Positions 9,101 through 17,812 of a DNA stretch of 64,000 bases are shown here, one piece after another (positions within the stretch are counted from its first letter, which is position 1; every line of letters starts with the position of its first letter). The notes beneath the pieces are model-generated. The model was not told the DNA's origin. It searched no databases and saw only the letters and a list, made by a program, of their open reading frames with translations. The stretch is from positions 1-64,000 of the forward strand of contig DATAJO010000040.1 of the NCBI GenBank assembly GCA_036262075.1. The letters are read 5' to 3'. The translations under genes were made by a program, and so were the position numbers. The stretch is from JACDBZ01 sp036262075 (GTDB lineage: Bacteria > Chloroflexota > Limnocylindria > QHBO01).

Positions 9101-9237
9101 CGGCTCGAAAGGTTGTCATCGAGTACGTCCGCCGATTGAACGTCGATCTGGACCTCGAGCCTTCGCCGGAATTCTTCACGGCGGCCACTCGCCATGGTCA
9201 AGTGCGCGTTGACTCACGCCGACGCGACTTAAGTTAG
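6181..9237 (+). CDS. MalT-type STAND/TPR transcriptional regulator with C-terminal BTAD domain (N-terminus incomplete)
   Basis: The frame encodes a large signal-transducing NTPase. After the Walker A segment (5902-6180) come the Walker B-like CTFIIDDWHYV, a winged-helix/arm region with LEQRGLFTNRL, and a long array of TPR-like helices (about 6900-8400). The last third is an OmpR-type winged helix (LYLRTLGGLELHRSSW onwards, from 8461) followed by a bacterial transcriptional activation domain ending near 9200. Proteins of this build sense a ligand or peptide through the TPR part and activate nearby promoters. The first standard start codon is ATG 6181. Third-position base use becomes clearly less GC-biased from about 7.2 kb, as if the gene were a mosaic. 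The micro-ORF at 9490 and the HD-GYP gene downstream are likely targets. Confidence 0.8.
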   Translation: MLEQMGGPGTSRPGVTAYLLAEMHKRLTEPCTFIIDDWHYVNAVTEVRGLWNQILRDAPATCRFIFASRVKPTLQFARFKTHGGYSEIRTDVLRFTEPEIDELFRDVYNDPLEPGQVAELERRTEGWAASLQLVEVSLRERHTAEERQAFIQSISAANDNDLFDFLAEEVLDQQPEDTRNFLLSTSILQQITPEVAERLTGSHDGRRELNALEQRGLFTNRLDDLRFRYHNLFREFLERRLIAERSEAEVVGLHIHAASYFETTEQWPEAIHHYLRAGLQRQAARLIAKYGEDVVSEGRLGLVDEWLQQLPEESIKQNARLSLLFGEAAGMRGDWHRALEALNRAKAYFARKGDRRLEALACLKLSTVNSNMGEPQASYELAEAGADIVPQDAAALRLRLSGNIAITRTWLTGSLDAVAYECERIGREAAALGLEHYAAIAHHNAGAMLRRMGRLEEALAELKAAADFWAEPPLSPFADNQELVAALIALGRLDEAKTVASEGVRRTAPWPRPHGDALTGLAAALLADGQFDAAAKAVERARAHVTFLGGIRAVANSLMIEALYLAGRVREIGPFAADLLAFPPDPRHAPESAGALAIARHVTGNPCDGTCLSTLTDLDEAEGKGAHLAALIGRVKVSTLAFEHREPRRQAIAWRAAHAAVSSRLHPALRWWLRRLAPHSARQSNSETNVDTITKLAIADPDGWRDALVEVLPRARANRPILIATLSRIANRQTVGRLDGLEGSDVAELRRHLRYLQSPRLYLRTLGGLELHRSSWSGPLVSIEKKRVRMLLAVLAAHHKTHLTRDAALEILWPDSDPNAAINSLNQTVYQLRRYVDASYRGGESVDYVLSSAEQVGLNPDLVVTDLEEIKHLPDRLASAQWKSREAIATRTIELIRGEFLSDLRYEDWAARQQLEIHSLIRTSLLPIALRTDASTSTGVSIQACLALLRLDPFDEQATLALADALSASGRVAAARKVVIEYVRRLNVDLDLEPSPEFFTAATRHGQVRVDSRRRDLS

Positions 9238-9457
9238 GTCTTGACCCGGAAGTCGCCGACGCCTACAGTACCGGTGTCCGGGAGTACTTTGGTACCGCCG
9301 GCGAATACCGTGGGACGCCGTGATCCACCTGCCGAACATGGGCACTTAGGCAGTTGGGGAGCAAGTAGTGCAACCGACCGTTCCGTCACCGGAGTGTGTC
9401 GGTTAGCAACAATTCCGTTCAGAAGAGGGCACCTTCTGATGGCGAGAGAGCTCGTTA

Positions 9458-9476
9458 AGGGCTGGTAACCAGCCCT
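9458..9476. promoter_or_regulatory. Perfect 9-bp dyad before the micro-ORF
   Basis: AGGGCTGGT (9458-9466) and ACCAGCCCT (9468-9476) form a perfect inverted repeat with a one-base centre. It ends at the ribosome binding site of the micro-ORF at 9490. It could be an operator for the upstream regulator or an RNA hairpin that hides the binding site. The arm GGCTGGTA recurs at 9581-9588, where the micro-ORF ends. Confidence 0.45.
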
Positions 9477-9489
9477 GAGGATGATCAGC

Positions 9490-9588
9490 ATGCGAGCGCG
9501 AATGATGCGCCTCAGCGCGCTGGTATCGGCACTCGGATCCCTAATCGCCCTGGCACTTGCTGGTGGCGCTGGCGTCCGAGGCTGGTAG
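9490..9588 (+). CDS. Micro-ORF encoding a signal-peptide-like 32-residue peptide
   Basis: The peptide starts MRARMMRLS (basic head), continues with the hydrophobic core ALVSALGSLIALALA, and ends with the short tail GGAGVRGW. This is a signal peptide with almost nothing behind it, the layout of exported pheromone precursors. TGAGG lies 9 bases ahead of ATG 9490; the in-frame ATG at 9481 is too close to that site. It follows a TPR-containing regulator by 250 bases and precedes a membrane HD-GYP gene. Its bases are coding-like rather than random: the frame uses no rare stop-prone codons and the tail is Gly-rich. A chance ORF cannot be excluded at this length. Confidence 0.45.
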   Translation: MRARMMRLSALVSALGSLIALALAGGAGVRGW

Positions 9589-9599
9589 GAGGGGCGTGG

Positions 9600-9605
9600 T
9601 AGACT
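9600..9605 (+). promoter_or_regulatory. -10 box ahead of the HD-GYP gene
   Basis: TAGACT lies 30 bases before the GTG at 9636. The same hexamer or a close relative precedes many genes in this window at a fixed short distance. No convincing -35 box is seen, so activation by the neighbouring BTAD regulator is possible. Confidence 0.5.
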
Positions 9606-9635
9606 CCCGGCGCGTACGCGATTAAGACGCCGCCG

Positions 9636-11069
9636 GTGAATGCCAACGTAGTCCGCCTAATCCTCGCGACCGTAGCCGCTGCGATTCTCGTGATCGCAGC
9701 GGCTCTTTTCCTGTTCCCGTTACGGGCCGAAATCGCCGGCCCCGTAGGCCTCGTGTATTGGACCGCAGCGACCCTCGCTGCGAGCGCGATGCCGATCCGC
9801 CTTCCGCGCGGGAGCGCGGTGTCAGTCGCCTCGGCACCGATATTGGCGAGCCTTTTCCTTGGAGGCCCGGCCGCGGCTGTGATCGTCGCAGCCATCGGCA
9901 CCACCGACGAACGGGAGCTCCGGGGCGAGGTTCCGTGGTACGGGACCCTCTACAATCACGCTTCCGCGGTGGCCGCGGTAGGCGTCGCAGGCATCCTCTT
10001 CGAACTCCTGAGAGGTCCGGCCTCGTCAATAGGGCCGTTCGCTGAGTTCGTCGCCGCTGTCTTGGGCAGCGTCACGTTCCTAGTCATCAACTGGGCGCTT
10101 GGAATCATCGCGGTCGCCGTACGCACCCAATCATCCGTTCGTATGGTGTGGGCGCAAGACGTCAGCAATGTGGCCCCTAGCCTGGGCGGTTTGGCACCGT
10201 TGGCGTGGTTGATGGCCCAGATCTTCCAGCTCCCGAACGGCGTCGGATGGTGGGCAACCCCGCTCTTCGTTGTTCCTCTCTTCACAACCCGTATGGCGTA
10301 CGCGCGGTACGTCGAGACGCGGGAGATGTTCGAGCAGACGATCACCGCGCTCTCGCGGGCGGTCGACGCGCGCGATCGGTACACCCGCGAGCACTCGTCG
10401 CGCGTCAGCCACATCGCCGAGGAGATGTGCCGCGTCATGCGGTTGTCGGAGCACGAGATCGAGCGCATCAAGTGGGCCGGCCTGCTCCACGACGTCGGCA
10501 AGATCGGCATCCGCGACCACATCCTCCTGAAGGAGGGGCCGCTCGACAAGGCGGAGCGCACGCTGATGAACCGCCATCCGAGCATCGGCGCGGAGATCGT
10601 CAAGCAGGCCTCGCAGCTGATGCCGCTGGCACCGCTGGTCGAGACGCACCACGAGTGGTTCAACGGCTCCGGCTACCCGCTCGGCAAGGAGGCGCTCGAC
10701 ATCCCGCTCGGCGCCCGGATCCTCACCATCGCCGATGCCTACGAGGCGATGACGAGCTCGCGTCCGTACCGCAAGACGCCGCTCACCCACGAGCAGGCCA
10801 TCGACCAGCTCGAGAAGTTCGCCGGCATCCAGTTCGACCCGGACATCGTCCCGATCCTCGTCAACCTCGACCGCAGCATCCTCGACCGGCCGCCGGATGG
10901 CCCCGAGCAGCTGCCGACGATGCTGAACGCCGACGAGGAGCCCGAGGAACGGGAGGAGGCGGCACCGGCAGCGGCGGCGGCGGCGGCGGATTCGACGGCC
11001 GCCAGCACCGCGATCGACGAAGGTCGATCGCAGGCGAGGCCCGCCCTGGCCTCGGACGATGTTCCTTAG
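9636..11069 (+). CDS. Membrane-bound HD-GYP domain phosphodiesterase
   Basis: The N-terminal 225 residues hold about six hydrophobic segments (MASE-like membrane sensor), followed by an HD-GYP domain at about 240-425. The metal-binding pair is HDVGK (H285, D286), followed by HHEWFNGSGYP with G346-Y347-P348, and ADAYEAM. HD-GYP domains hydrolyse cyclic di-GMP to GMP or pGpG. The C-terminal 50 residues are an Ala/Glu-rich low-complexity tail. The first 600 bases have a more mixed base composition than the very GC-biased HD-GYP half. The 3' end overlaps the MFS gene by 11 bases, so the two are probably co-expressed. The GTG start lies 24 bases from the predicted transcription start. Confidence 0.9.
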   Translation: MNANVVRLILATVAAAILVIAAALFLFPLRAEIAGPVGLVYWTAATLAASAMPIRLPRGSAVSVASAPILASLFLGGPAAAVIVAAIGTTDERELRGEVPWYGTLYNHASAVAAVGVAGILFELLRGPASSIGPFAEFVAAVLGSVTFLVINWALGIIAVAVRTQSSVRMVWAQDVSNVAPSLGGLAPLAWLMAQIFQLPNGVGWWATPLFVVPLFTTRMAYARYVETREMFEQTITALSRAVDARDRYTREHSSRVSHIAEEMCRVMRLSEHEIERIKWAGLLHDVGKIGIRDHILLKEGPLDKAERTLMNRHPSIGAEIVKQASQLMPLAPLVETHHEWFNGSGYPLGKEALDIPLGARILTIADAYEAMTSSRPYRKTPLTHEQAIDQLEKFAGIQFDPDIVPILVNLDRSILDRPPDGPEQLPTMLNADEEPEEREEAAPAAAAAAADSTAASTAIDEGRSQARPALASDDVP

Positions 11070-12978
11070 CGCGATCCTCCTGGCGCTCATCGTCGGCGCC
11101 ATCGCAGGGGGTGGATTTCCCCGGCTCGCGGAGCTGCGGCTCCGCTGGATCGGCCTCCTCGGCCTCGCCCTCGGGCTGCGCGTCTTCATCGGCCTGTCGC
11201 GCGAGCTCGGCATCGGCCTCGACATCCCCGCCGGCTGGGTCTACATCGCCGCCTATTCGCTGATCTTCGTCTGGCTCTGGGGCAACTGGCGCGTGCCAGG
11301 CCTCCAGATCGCCTCGGTCGGCATCGGCGCCAACATGGTCGCCGTCCTCATCAACGGCGGTCGGATGCCGATCTGGGCCGCCGCCTTCCAGGCGGCGGGG
11401 TTCACGCCCGCCGAGATCGCCAACGACCCGTTCCATTTCCTCCTCCAGGCCGATACGGTCGCCGGCTTCGTGGCCCGCGGCGGGCTCTTCGGCGACGTCA
11501 TCCCGCTGCCGCTGCCGGTCATCCGCGACGTCGTCAGCATCGGCGACGTGCTCCTCGCCCTTGGGATCTTCTGGGCCATCGTGTATTCGATGACCCGGCC
11601 CGAGGCGCCATCGCGCTCGGCCTACGTCCTGGGCGGCAACCCCGTCATCCGCCCATCGGGCGCGGCGCTGGCCACGGCCGGCGTGCCGTACACCGATGCG
11701 CAGCGCATCCCCGGCGACATCGGCCAGGCGGCGTCCGACGTCATGGGGCTGCGACGCCAGTCGCCGTACCTGCGCCTGGCGGCGAACCGGAACTTCTCGC
11801 TGCTGTGGGTCGGCCAGATCGTCAGCCTCCTCGGCGAGCGGATCCACCAGGTGGCCCTCGGCTTCCTCGTCCTGCGCGCCACCGGCTCACCGGTCGAGGT
11901 CGGCATCACGTTCGCCGCCACGGCCGCGCCGAACATCGTGTTCGGGCCGCTCGCCGGCGCCCTCGTCGACCGCTGGGATCGGCGCCTGACGATGCTCGGC
12001 TGCGACTTCGCCCGGGCCGGGCTGGTGCTCGCCGTGCCGTTCGCCATCACCGTCCACGTCGGGCTCGTCTACCTCGCCGGCTTCCTCATCGCCACGATCA
12101 CCCTGCTGTTCCGCCCGGCGAAGACGGCGCTCATCCCGGAGATCGTCGACGAGCGCGACCTCGTGCCGGCCAACTCGGCCAGCTCGTTCGCCGATGGCGT
12201 GGCCGACCTCCTCGGCCTGCCGCTGGCCGGCATCGTCGTCGCCTCGCTCGGGTCGCTCGAGCTTGCCTTCGCCGTCGATGCGGCGACCTACGCCCTCTCC
12301 GGCCTGCTCATCGCGTTCATGACCACGCGGCGCTCGGAGCTCGTCGAAACACCGTTCTCGGTCGGCGCGGTGTGGCGCGAGATGGTCGAGGGCTGGCAGT
12401 TCCTCACCCGCCAGGCCGAGCTGTTCAGCAACACGATCTTCAGCACCGTCGCGCAGCTCGCCGTCGGGGCCGAGATCGTGGCCACCATCCCGTACGCCGG
12501 CGACGTCATCCAGCGCGGCAGCCTGGAGCCGGAGGAGGCCTACGCCTTCATCCTCGCCGCGATCGCCGCCGGCAGCGTCGTCGCGGGGCTGACGTTCGGC
12601 GCGGTCGGCGACCGGGCGCCGAAGGGGCTCGTCGTCATCATCGGCTTCATCGGCATGGGGCTGTCGCTGGCGGCCGCCGGGCTCGTCGACCAGCTGTGGG
12701 TGGCGATGATCCTGTTCTTCGTCGTCGGCATGACGAACATGCTGTTCATCATCCCGACGATCACCCTGTTCCAGCAGCGAACCCCGGGCCGGCTCATGGG
12801 CCGCGTCGTGTCGAGCCGTCAGGCGCTCGTGTTCGGCGCCATCGCCCTGTCCATGGGCGTGTCGGGCGTCCTGACCGAGGCGATCGGGCCGAGCATGGTG
12901 CTCGTCGTGTTCGGCGCCATCTGCGCCGCCGCCGGCCTGGTCGCCCTCTTCGTCCCGGCGATGCGCACCGCCCGTTAG
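11059..12978 (+). CDS. DUF5317-like membrane domain fused to an MFS transporter
   Basis: Two membrane modules are joined in 639 residues. Residues 1-180 have four to five hydrophobic helices and the sequence ANMVAVLINGGRMPIWAAA, which I associate with DUF5317. Residues 235-635 are a 12-helix major facilitator of the MFS_3 type, starting YLRLAANRNFSLLWVGQIVS and with the loop 2-3 motif GALVDRWDRRLTM. The linker (about 180-235) is hydrophilic. Such MFS proteins export drugs or peptides; the substrate is not known. The overlap with the HD-GYP gene and the nearby micro-ORF would allow a peptide-export role, which is speculation. It ends 28 bases before a leaderless small membrane gene. Confidence 0.85.
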   Translation: MFLSAILLALIVGAIAGGGFPRLAELRLRWIGLLGLALGLRVFIGLSRELGIGLDIPAGWVYIAAYSLIFVWLWGNWRVPGLQIASVGIGANMVAVLINGGRMPIWAAAFQAAGFTPAEIANDPFHFLLQADTVAGFVARGGLFGDVIPLPLPVIRDVVSIGDVLLALGIFWAIVYSMTRPEAPSRSAYVLGGNPVIRPSGAALATAGVPYTDAQRIPGDIGQAASDVMGLRRQSPYLRLAANRNFSLLWVGQIVSLLGERIHQVALGFLVLRATGSPVEVGITFAATAAPNIVFGPLAGALVDRWDRRLTMLGCDFARAGLVLAVPFAITVHVGLVYLAGFLIATITLLFRPAKTALIPEIVDERDLVPANSASSFADGVADLLGLPLAGIVVASLGSLELAFAVDAATYALSGLLIAFMTTRRSELVETPFSVGAVWREMVEGWQFLTRQAELFSNTIFSTVAQLAVGAEIVATIPYAGDVIQRGSLEPEEAYAFILAAIAAGSVVAGLTFGAVGDRAPKGLVVIIGFIGMGLSLAAAGLVDQLWVAMILFFVVGMTNMLFIIPTITLFQQRTPGRLMGRVVSSRQALVFGAIALSMGVSGVLTEAIGPSMVLVVFGAICAAAGLVALFVPAMRTAR

Positions 12979-12991
12979 ACGGGCGATCTGC

Positions 12992-12997
12992 TACCCT
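12992..12997 (+). promoter_or_regulatory. -10 box for a leaderless transcript
   Basis: TACCCT ends 9 bases before the GTG at 13007, so the transcript would begin at or next to the start codon. Confidence 0.55.
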
Positions 12998-13006
12998 TCC
13001 GCCGCC

Positions 13007-13246
13007 GTGGGACTCATCCTCGACCTCGCGGTGACCGCGATCGCGGCGGTCGTCGTCGGCTCCCTCGCGCTCCTCGCCTGGACGCTCGGAGTGAGCAGCG
13101 TGCGCTCGGTCCGACGCGCGCGGCGTGACGTCGCCATGGCGCGAGCGACGGTCGGGCGGGCGGAGGCGCGCATGACGGCGCTGGCCCGGGCGGCACGGGC
13201 CGACGGCCAGCCAGACCAGGACGGAGAAGAGCAGACCGAGGCATGA
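13007..13246 (+). CDS. Small single-pass membrane protein
   Basis: The 79-residue product has one strong N-terminal membrane helix (residues 4-28). A basic, probably coiled-coil segment follows (RRARRDVAMARATVGRAEARMTALARA), then an acidic tail. No ribosome binding site precedes the GTG, but a -10 box lies nine bases away, which fits leaderless expression. The stop overlaps the start of the next gene by 4 bases. No family is recognised. The layout resembles small membrane-anchored coiled-coil proteins of unknown role. Confidence 0.65.
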   Translation: MGLILDLAVTAIAAVVVGSLALLAWTLGVSSVRSVRRARRDVAMARATVGRAEARMTALARAARADGQPDQDGEEQTEA

Positions 13247-13566
13247 CGAGCAGCAACGATCCGCAGCGCCCGACCGGCTATCGCGGCGCGCTTCCCGAGC
13301 GCGACGACCGCCTGGCCAGGGCGTGGGTCCTGGCGGTCATCGCGATCTTCGTGCTCATCTTCGTCCTCGCCTTCCTCGAGGTCCCGTCGCGCTTCGTGCC
13401 CGACCCGACGCCGGTCCCCACGCCCTCGGCGAGCGCCGCGCCATCGGAGGAGGCATCCGCGGACGCGTCGGCGGAGCCATCGGCCGCCGAATCGGCCGAT
13501 GCGGACGCGAGCGCCGGCGCGAGCGCATCGGCTTCGGCCTCCGCGGAGGCATCGGCCGCGCCGTAG
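13243..13566 (+). CDS. Membrane-anchored Ala/Ser-rich low-complexity protein
   Basis: The first 45 residues include one transmembrane helix (AWVLAVIAIFVLIFVLAFL). The remaining 60 residues are almost only Ala, Ser, Glu, Asp and Pro, beginning DPTPVPTPSASAAP. This looks like an extracytoplasmic stalk or spacer. It starts at ATGA, overlapping the upstream small membrane gene, so the two form a pair. The repetitive DNA (GCATCG and GCCGAT variants) makes slippage likely. Function is unknown. Confidence 0.65.
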   Translation: MTSSNDPQRPTGYRGALPERDDRLARAWVLAVIAIFVLIFVLAFLEVPSRFVPDPTPVPTPSASAAPSEEASADASAEPSAAESADADASAGASASASASAEASAAP

Positions 13567-13597
13567 CGCCGAACCTTCCCGGCGGGCAGGCGGCCGT

Positions 13598-13626
13598 TTG
13601 TACGGTTAGCGAACGCCGCCTATACT
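13598..13626 (+). promoter_or_regulatory. Sigma-70-type promoter for the NtrC-family gene
   Basis: TTGTAC (13598-13603) and TATACT (13621-13626) are separated by 17 bases, about 80 bases before the response regulator start at 13708. Confidence 0.6.
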
Positions 13627-13707
13627 CGGCCTCGTGCCCCCCGGGCAGCTGCCATCACGCCGGGCCACCTTCCACCGCCGAGCACCCCATTACCCGAGGT
13701 TTCCCGA

Positions 13708-15171
<1,464 letters not shown>

Positions 15172-15517
15172 GGCCCGCGCCACGGTGGCGTGACCGATCT
15201 ATCGGCCAGATCGCACCGGAGCCCGAGTCCCTGCGGCATTTGGCCGATCCATCGGTCACCGAGCCCACGCCCCCGGCACGCGATCGCCGAAAGCGTCCGC
15301 GAAGGCCGGCTCCAGCTGGATTTCGGCGATACATCGCCGCCAACAGCATGAGCGCCACGGCTCGCAGGTGTAATGCCATTGGACGCGATGGGCGCCGTCC
15401 GCGCCCCGCCGGAGCCGACCGACGGCTGGGGTGTTGTGCAGTGTCGTTACAATCCGTTGCACATGGGAATAGCGCCATGCCACGCCCGGCGCCCGATGAC
15501 GATGGAGGACTGGCGAC
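15172..15517. other. Non-coding gap before the ABC importer operon
   Basis: This 346-bp gap holds no gene that I can support. TACAAT at 15448-15453 is a good -10 hexamer about 65 bases before the importer gene, but it has no -35 at the normal distance, so the operon is probably activator-dependent. Several copies of CCGAT/ATCGG occur between 15190 and 15260. Confidence 0.45.
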
Positions 15518-16849
15518 ATGCAACGGCAACGGCATTCAGCTCCAGGCGCTGCCCTCGCGTTCATCCTGGTCTTCGCCCTGAGCGCGTGCGGGACGACGAC
15601 GACGTCACCCTCGTCGGACGCGGCGTCGGAAGCGCCTCCGCCGGGCAGCGAGGCGCCCGAGTCCCAGGCGCCGGCCTCCGCCGCCGCCCCGACTGGCGAC
15701 CCGATCGTCATCGGCTCGACCCTGTCGTTGACCGGTCCCTTCGCCGCCACGGCAGGCCTGCACCAGATCGCGGGCGAGATGTTCGTGGAGCGACTGAACG
15801 CGTCGGGCGGCCTGCTCGGACGGCCCGTGGAGTGGCAGCTGCTCGACGACGAGTCGGTGCAGGAGAACGTCGGGCCGCTCTACGACCGGCTCATCACGCA
15901 GGAGGGCGTCGACCTCATCATCGGTCCGTACGCGACCCCGAACATCATCGCCGCCATGGGCGCCGCGGAGCGCCACGGGTACGTGATGCCCCAGCACACC
16001 GCCGTTCATGCGCTGCTCATGACATACGAGTGCCAGTTCCCGGCGTGGTCGCTCGGCCCCGAGCCGAACGTGTTCATGCCGAACGAGCTGTTCGACGCGC
16101 TCGAGACCCTCGACAACCCGCCGGAGTCGATCGTGGCGGTCACGAACGCCGGCGGATCGACCGACTTCATCACCCGCGGCCTGGCGGACGACCCGGATGA
16201 TCCGGGCCTGCTGGCGATCGCGGAGGAGCGCGGCATCGAGGTCCTGGCCGACATCCCGTACCCGCCGGGCAACGCCGAGTGGGGACCGATCGCGCAGCAG
16301 GTGGCCGACGCGAATCCGGATGCCGTGATCATGAACTCGCTCGGCATCGAATCGGCGAGCCTGATCGAGGCGATGGAGCAGCTCGACTACCGGCCGCCGA
16401 TCATGTTCAGCCTCTTCCCGGCCCCCGGACCGCTGCTCGGTCTCGGCGAGGCGGCCGATGGGCACCTTTCGGTCTCGGTGTTCGAGCCGAACGAGTCGCT
16501 CATCGACGCCAAGGGCGACGAGGTGCGTGCCATCGTCGAGGAGTTCCAGTCCCGTGCCGAGGAGGCCGGCCTGCCGTACACCGCGTTCGAGACGCAGGCC
16601 ACCAGCTCGTGGACGGCGTGGGAGATCCTGGCCGCCGGCGTCGAGGCCGCCGGGAGCCTCGACCAGGAAGCCATCTGCGACGCGCTGCACACCGACGGCG
16701 CCGACACGACGTTCCACGGCCACCTCACCTTCGACCCGGACGACAACAACTTCTGGCCGAGTGACCAGGGGATCAAGCAGATCCAGGACGGTGACTGGGT
16801 GATGGTCTGGCCGGAAGACATCGCGGCGGCCGAGCTCCGCGGGCCGTAG
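15518..16849 (+). CDS. Periplasmic-binding lipoprotein of a branched-chain-amino-acid-type ABC importer
   Basis: The 443-residue protein begins with a lipoprotein signal peptide (LAFILVFALSACG, lipobox LSAC) and a Pro/Ser/Ala linker. A type I ligand-binding fold follows (IVIGSTLSLTGPFAATAGLHQIAGE onwards), typical of the LivJ/Peripla_BP_6 family. It captures a small polar ligand outside the membrane and passes it to the permeases encoded downstream. These proteins bind amino acids, amides, urea or aromatic acids, so the ligand cannot be named. GGAGGAC lies ahead of ATG 15518. An inverted repeat at 16879 separates it from livH, which would allow more binding protein than permease to be made. 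Confidence 0.92.
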   Translation: MQRQRHSAPGAALAFILVFALSACGTTTTSPSSDAASEAPPPGSEAPESQAPASAAAPTGDPIVIGSTLSLTGPFAATAGLHQIAGEMFVERLNASGGLLGRPVEWQLLDDESVQENVGPLYDRLITQEGVDLIIGPYATPNIIAAMGAAERHGYVMPQHTAVHALLMTYECQFPAWSLGPEPNVFMPNELFDALETLDNPPESIVAVTNAGGSTDFITRGLADDPDDPGLLAIAEERGIEVLADIPYPPGNAEWGPIAQQVADANPDAVIMNSLGIESASLIEAMEQLDYRPPIMFSLFPAPGPLLGLGEAADGHLSVSVFEPNESLIDAKGDEVRAIVEEFQSRAEEAGLPYTAFETQATSSWTAWEILAAGVEAAGSLDQEAICDALHTDGADTTFHGHLTFDPDDNNFWPSDQGIKQIQDGDWVMVWPEDIAAAELRGP

Positions 16850-16878
16850 CCGATCTGATCCCGGCGTGATCCCGCAGC

Positions 16879-16911
16879 ACGACCCTCCGGCGACCACTGC
16901 CGGAGGGTCGT
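16879..16911 (+). terminator. Strong hairpin between the binding protein and permease genes
   Basis: ACGACCCTCCGGC (16879-16891) pairs perfectly with GCCGGAGGGTCGT (16899-16911) across a 7-base loop. There is no T-run, so it probably attenuates transcription or stabilises the upstream mRNA rather than stopping transcription fully. Confidence 0.65.
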
Positions 16912-16930
16912 CGCGCACTTCCCGGTCGAC

Positions 16931-17812
16931 GTGATCTTCGTCCAGGCGGCCCTCACCGGCGTCCTCGTCGGCGGGCTCTACGCCCTCATGGCGATCGGCA
17001 TGTCGCTCGCCTGGGGCATGCTGCGTGTCATCAACCTGGCCCACTTCGGGCTCATCCTGTTCAGCGCCTACCTCACCTACGCGCTGACCACCGACGTCGG
17101 GCTGGACCCGCTGCTCACCGTCGTCGTGACGGTGCCGGTGACGTTCCTCATCGGTGCGGCCATCCAGTGGGGCTACCAGCGCTTCGCCGTCAGCGAGCTC
17201 AGCTCGCTGCTCGTCAGCTTCGGGTTGCTGATCATGGGCATCCAGCTCATCAGCAATGTCTGGAAGGCCGACTTCCGGCGCCTGGCGGCCGACGTGAACC
17301 CGTACGCCACGGGCTCGCTGACGATCGGTCCGCTCGTCTTCCCGATGCCGACGCTCATCGCGTCGGTCGCGGCCGTGACCCTCGTCGTGCTCATCCACCT
17401 CGTCCTCGCCCGCACCTACGTCGGCCGGGCGCTGCGCGCCTTCGCCGAGGACCCGCCGATCGCCGCGGCGTTCGGGATCGACCATCGGCGGCTGGGCGTG
17501 CTCCTCGGCGGGGCGGCCGGAGCGACGGCGGCGGTGGCAGGCACACTGTTCGCCATCGGCTGGTCGCTCACGCCGTCCACCGCGTTCGAGTGGTTCGGCG
17601 TGGTGTTCGCCGTCGTCATCCTCGGCGGCATCGGCAACGTCCTCGGAACGCTCCTCGCCGGCGCACTGGTCGGCGGCATCGCCGGCGTGATGACGATCGC
17701 CTGGTCGTCGGTGGCCGCACCGGTGGTCGTCTACTCGCTCGTCGTCCTGGCGCTCCTGTTCAGACCGAACGGGCTGCTGCCACGGCGCGGTGGCCATGGA
17801 GGACACCGATGA
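16931..17812 (+). CDS. livH: Branched-chain amino acid-type ABC permease LivH
   Basis: This is one of the two membrane subunits of the importer, with about eight hydrophobic helices in 293 residues. LivH hallmarks are GGLYALMAIGMSLAWGMLRVINLAHF near the N-terminus, and ILGGIGNVLGTLLAGALVGGI near the C-terminus. That last segment is the coupling region that contacts the ATPase. The GTG start follows the hairpin at 16879 by 20 bases. Its stop overlaps the next start as ATGA, so it is translationally coupled to the LivM-LivG fusion. Confidence 0.92.
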   Translation: MIFVQAALTGVLVGGLYALMAIGMSLAWGMLRVINLAHFGLILFSAYLTYALTTDVGLDPLLTVVVTVPVTFLIGAAIQWGYQRFAVSELSSLLVSFGLLIMGIQLISNVWKADFRRLAADVNPYATGSLTIGPLVFPMPTLIASVAAVTLVVLIHLVLARTYVGRALRAFAEDPPIAAAFGIDHRRLGVLLGGAAGATAAVAGTLFAIGWSLTPSTAFEWFGVVFAVVILGGIGNVLGTLLAGALVGGIAGVMTIAWSSVAAPVVVYSLVVLALLFRPNGLLPRRGGHGGHR

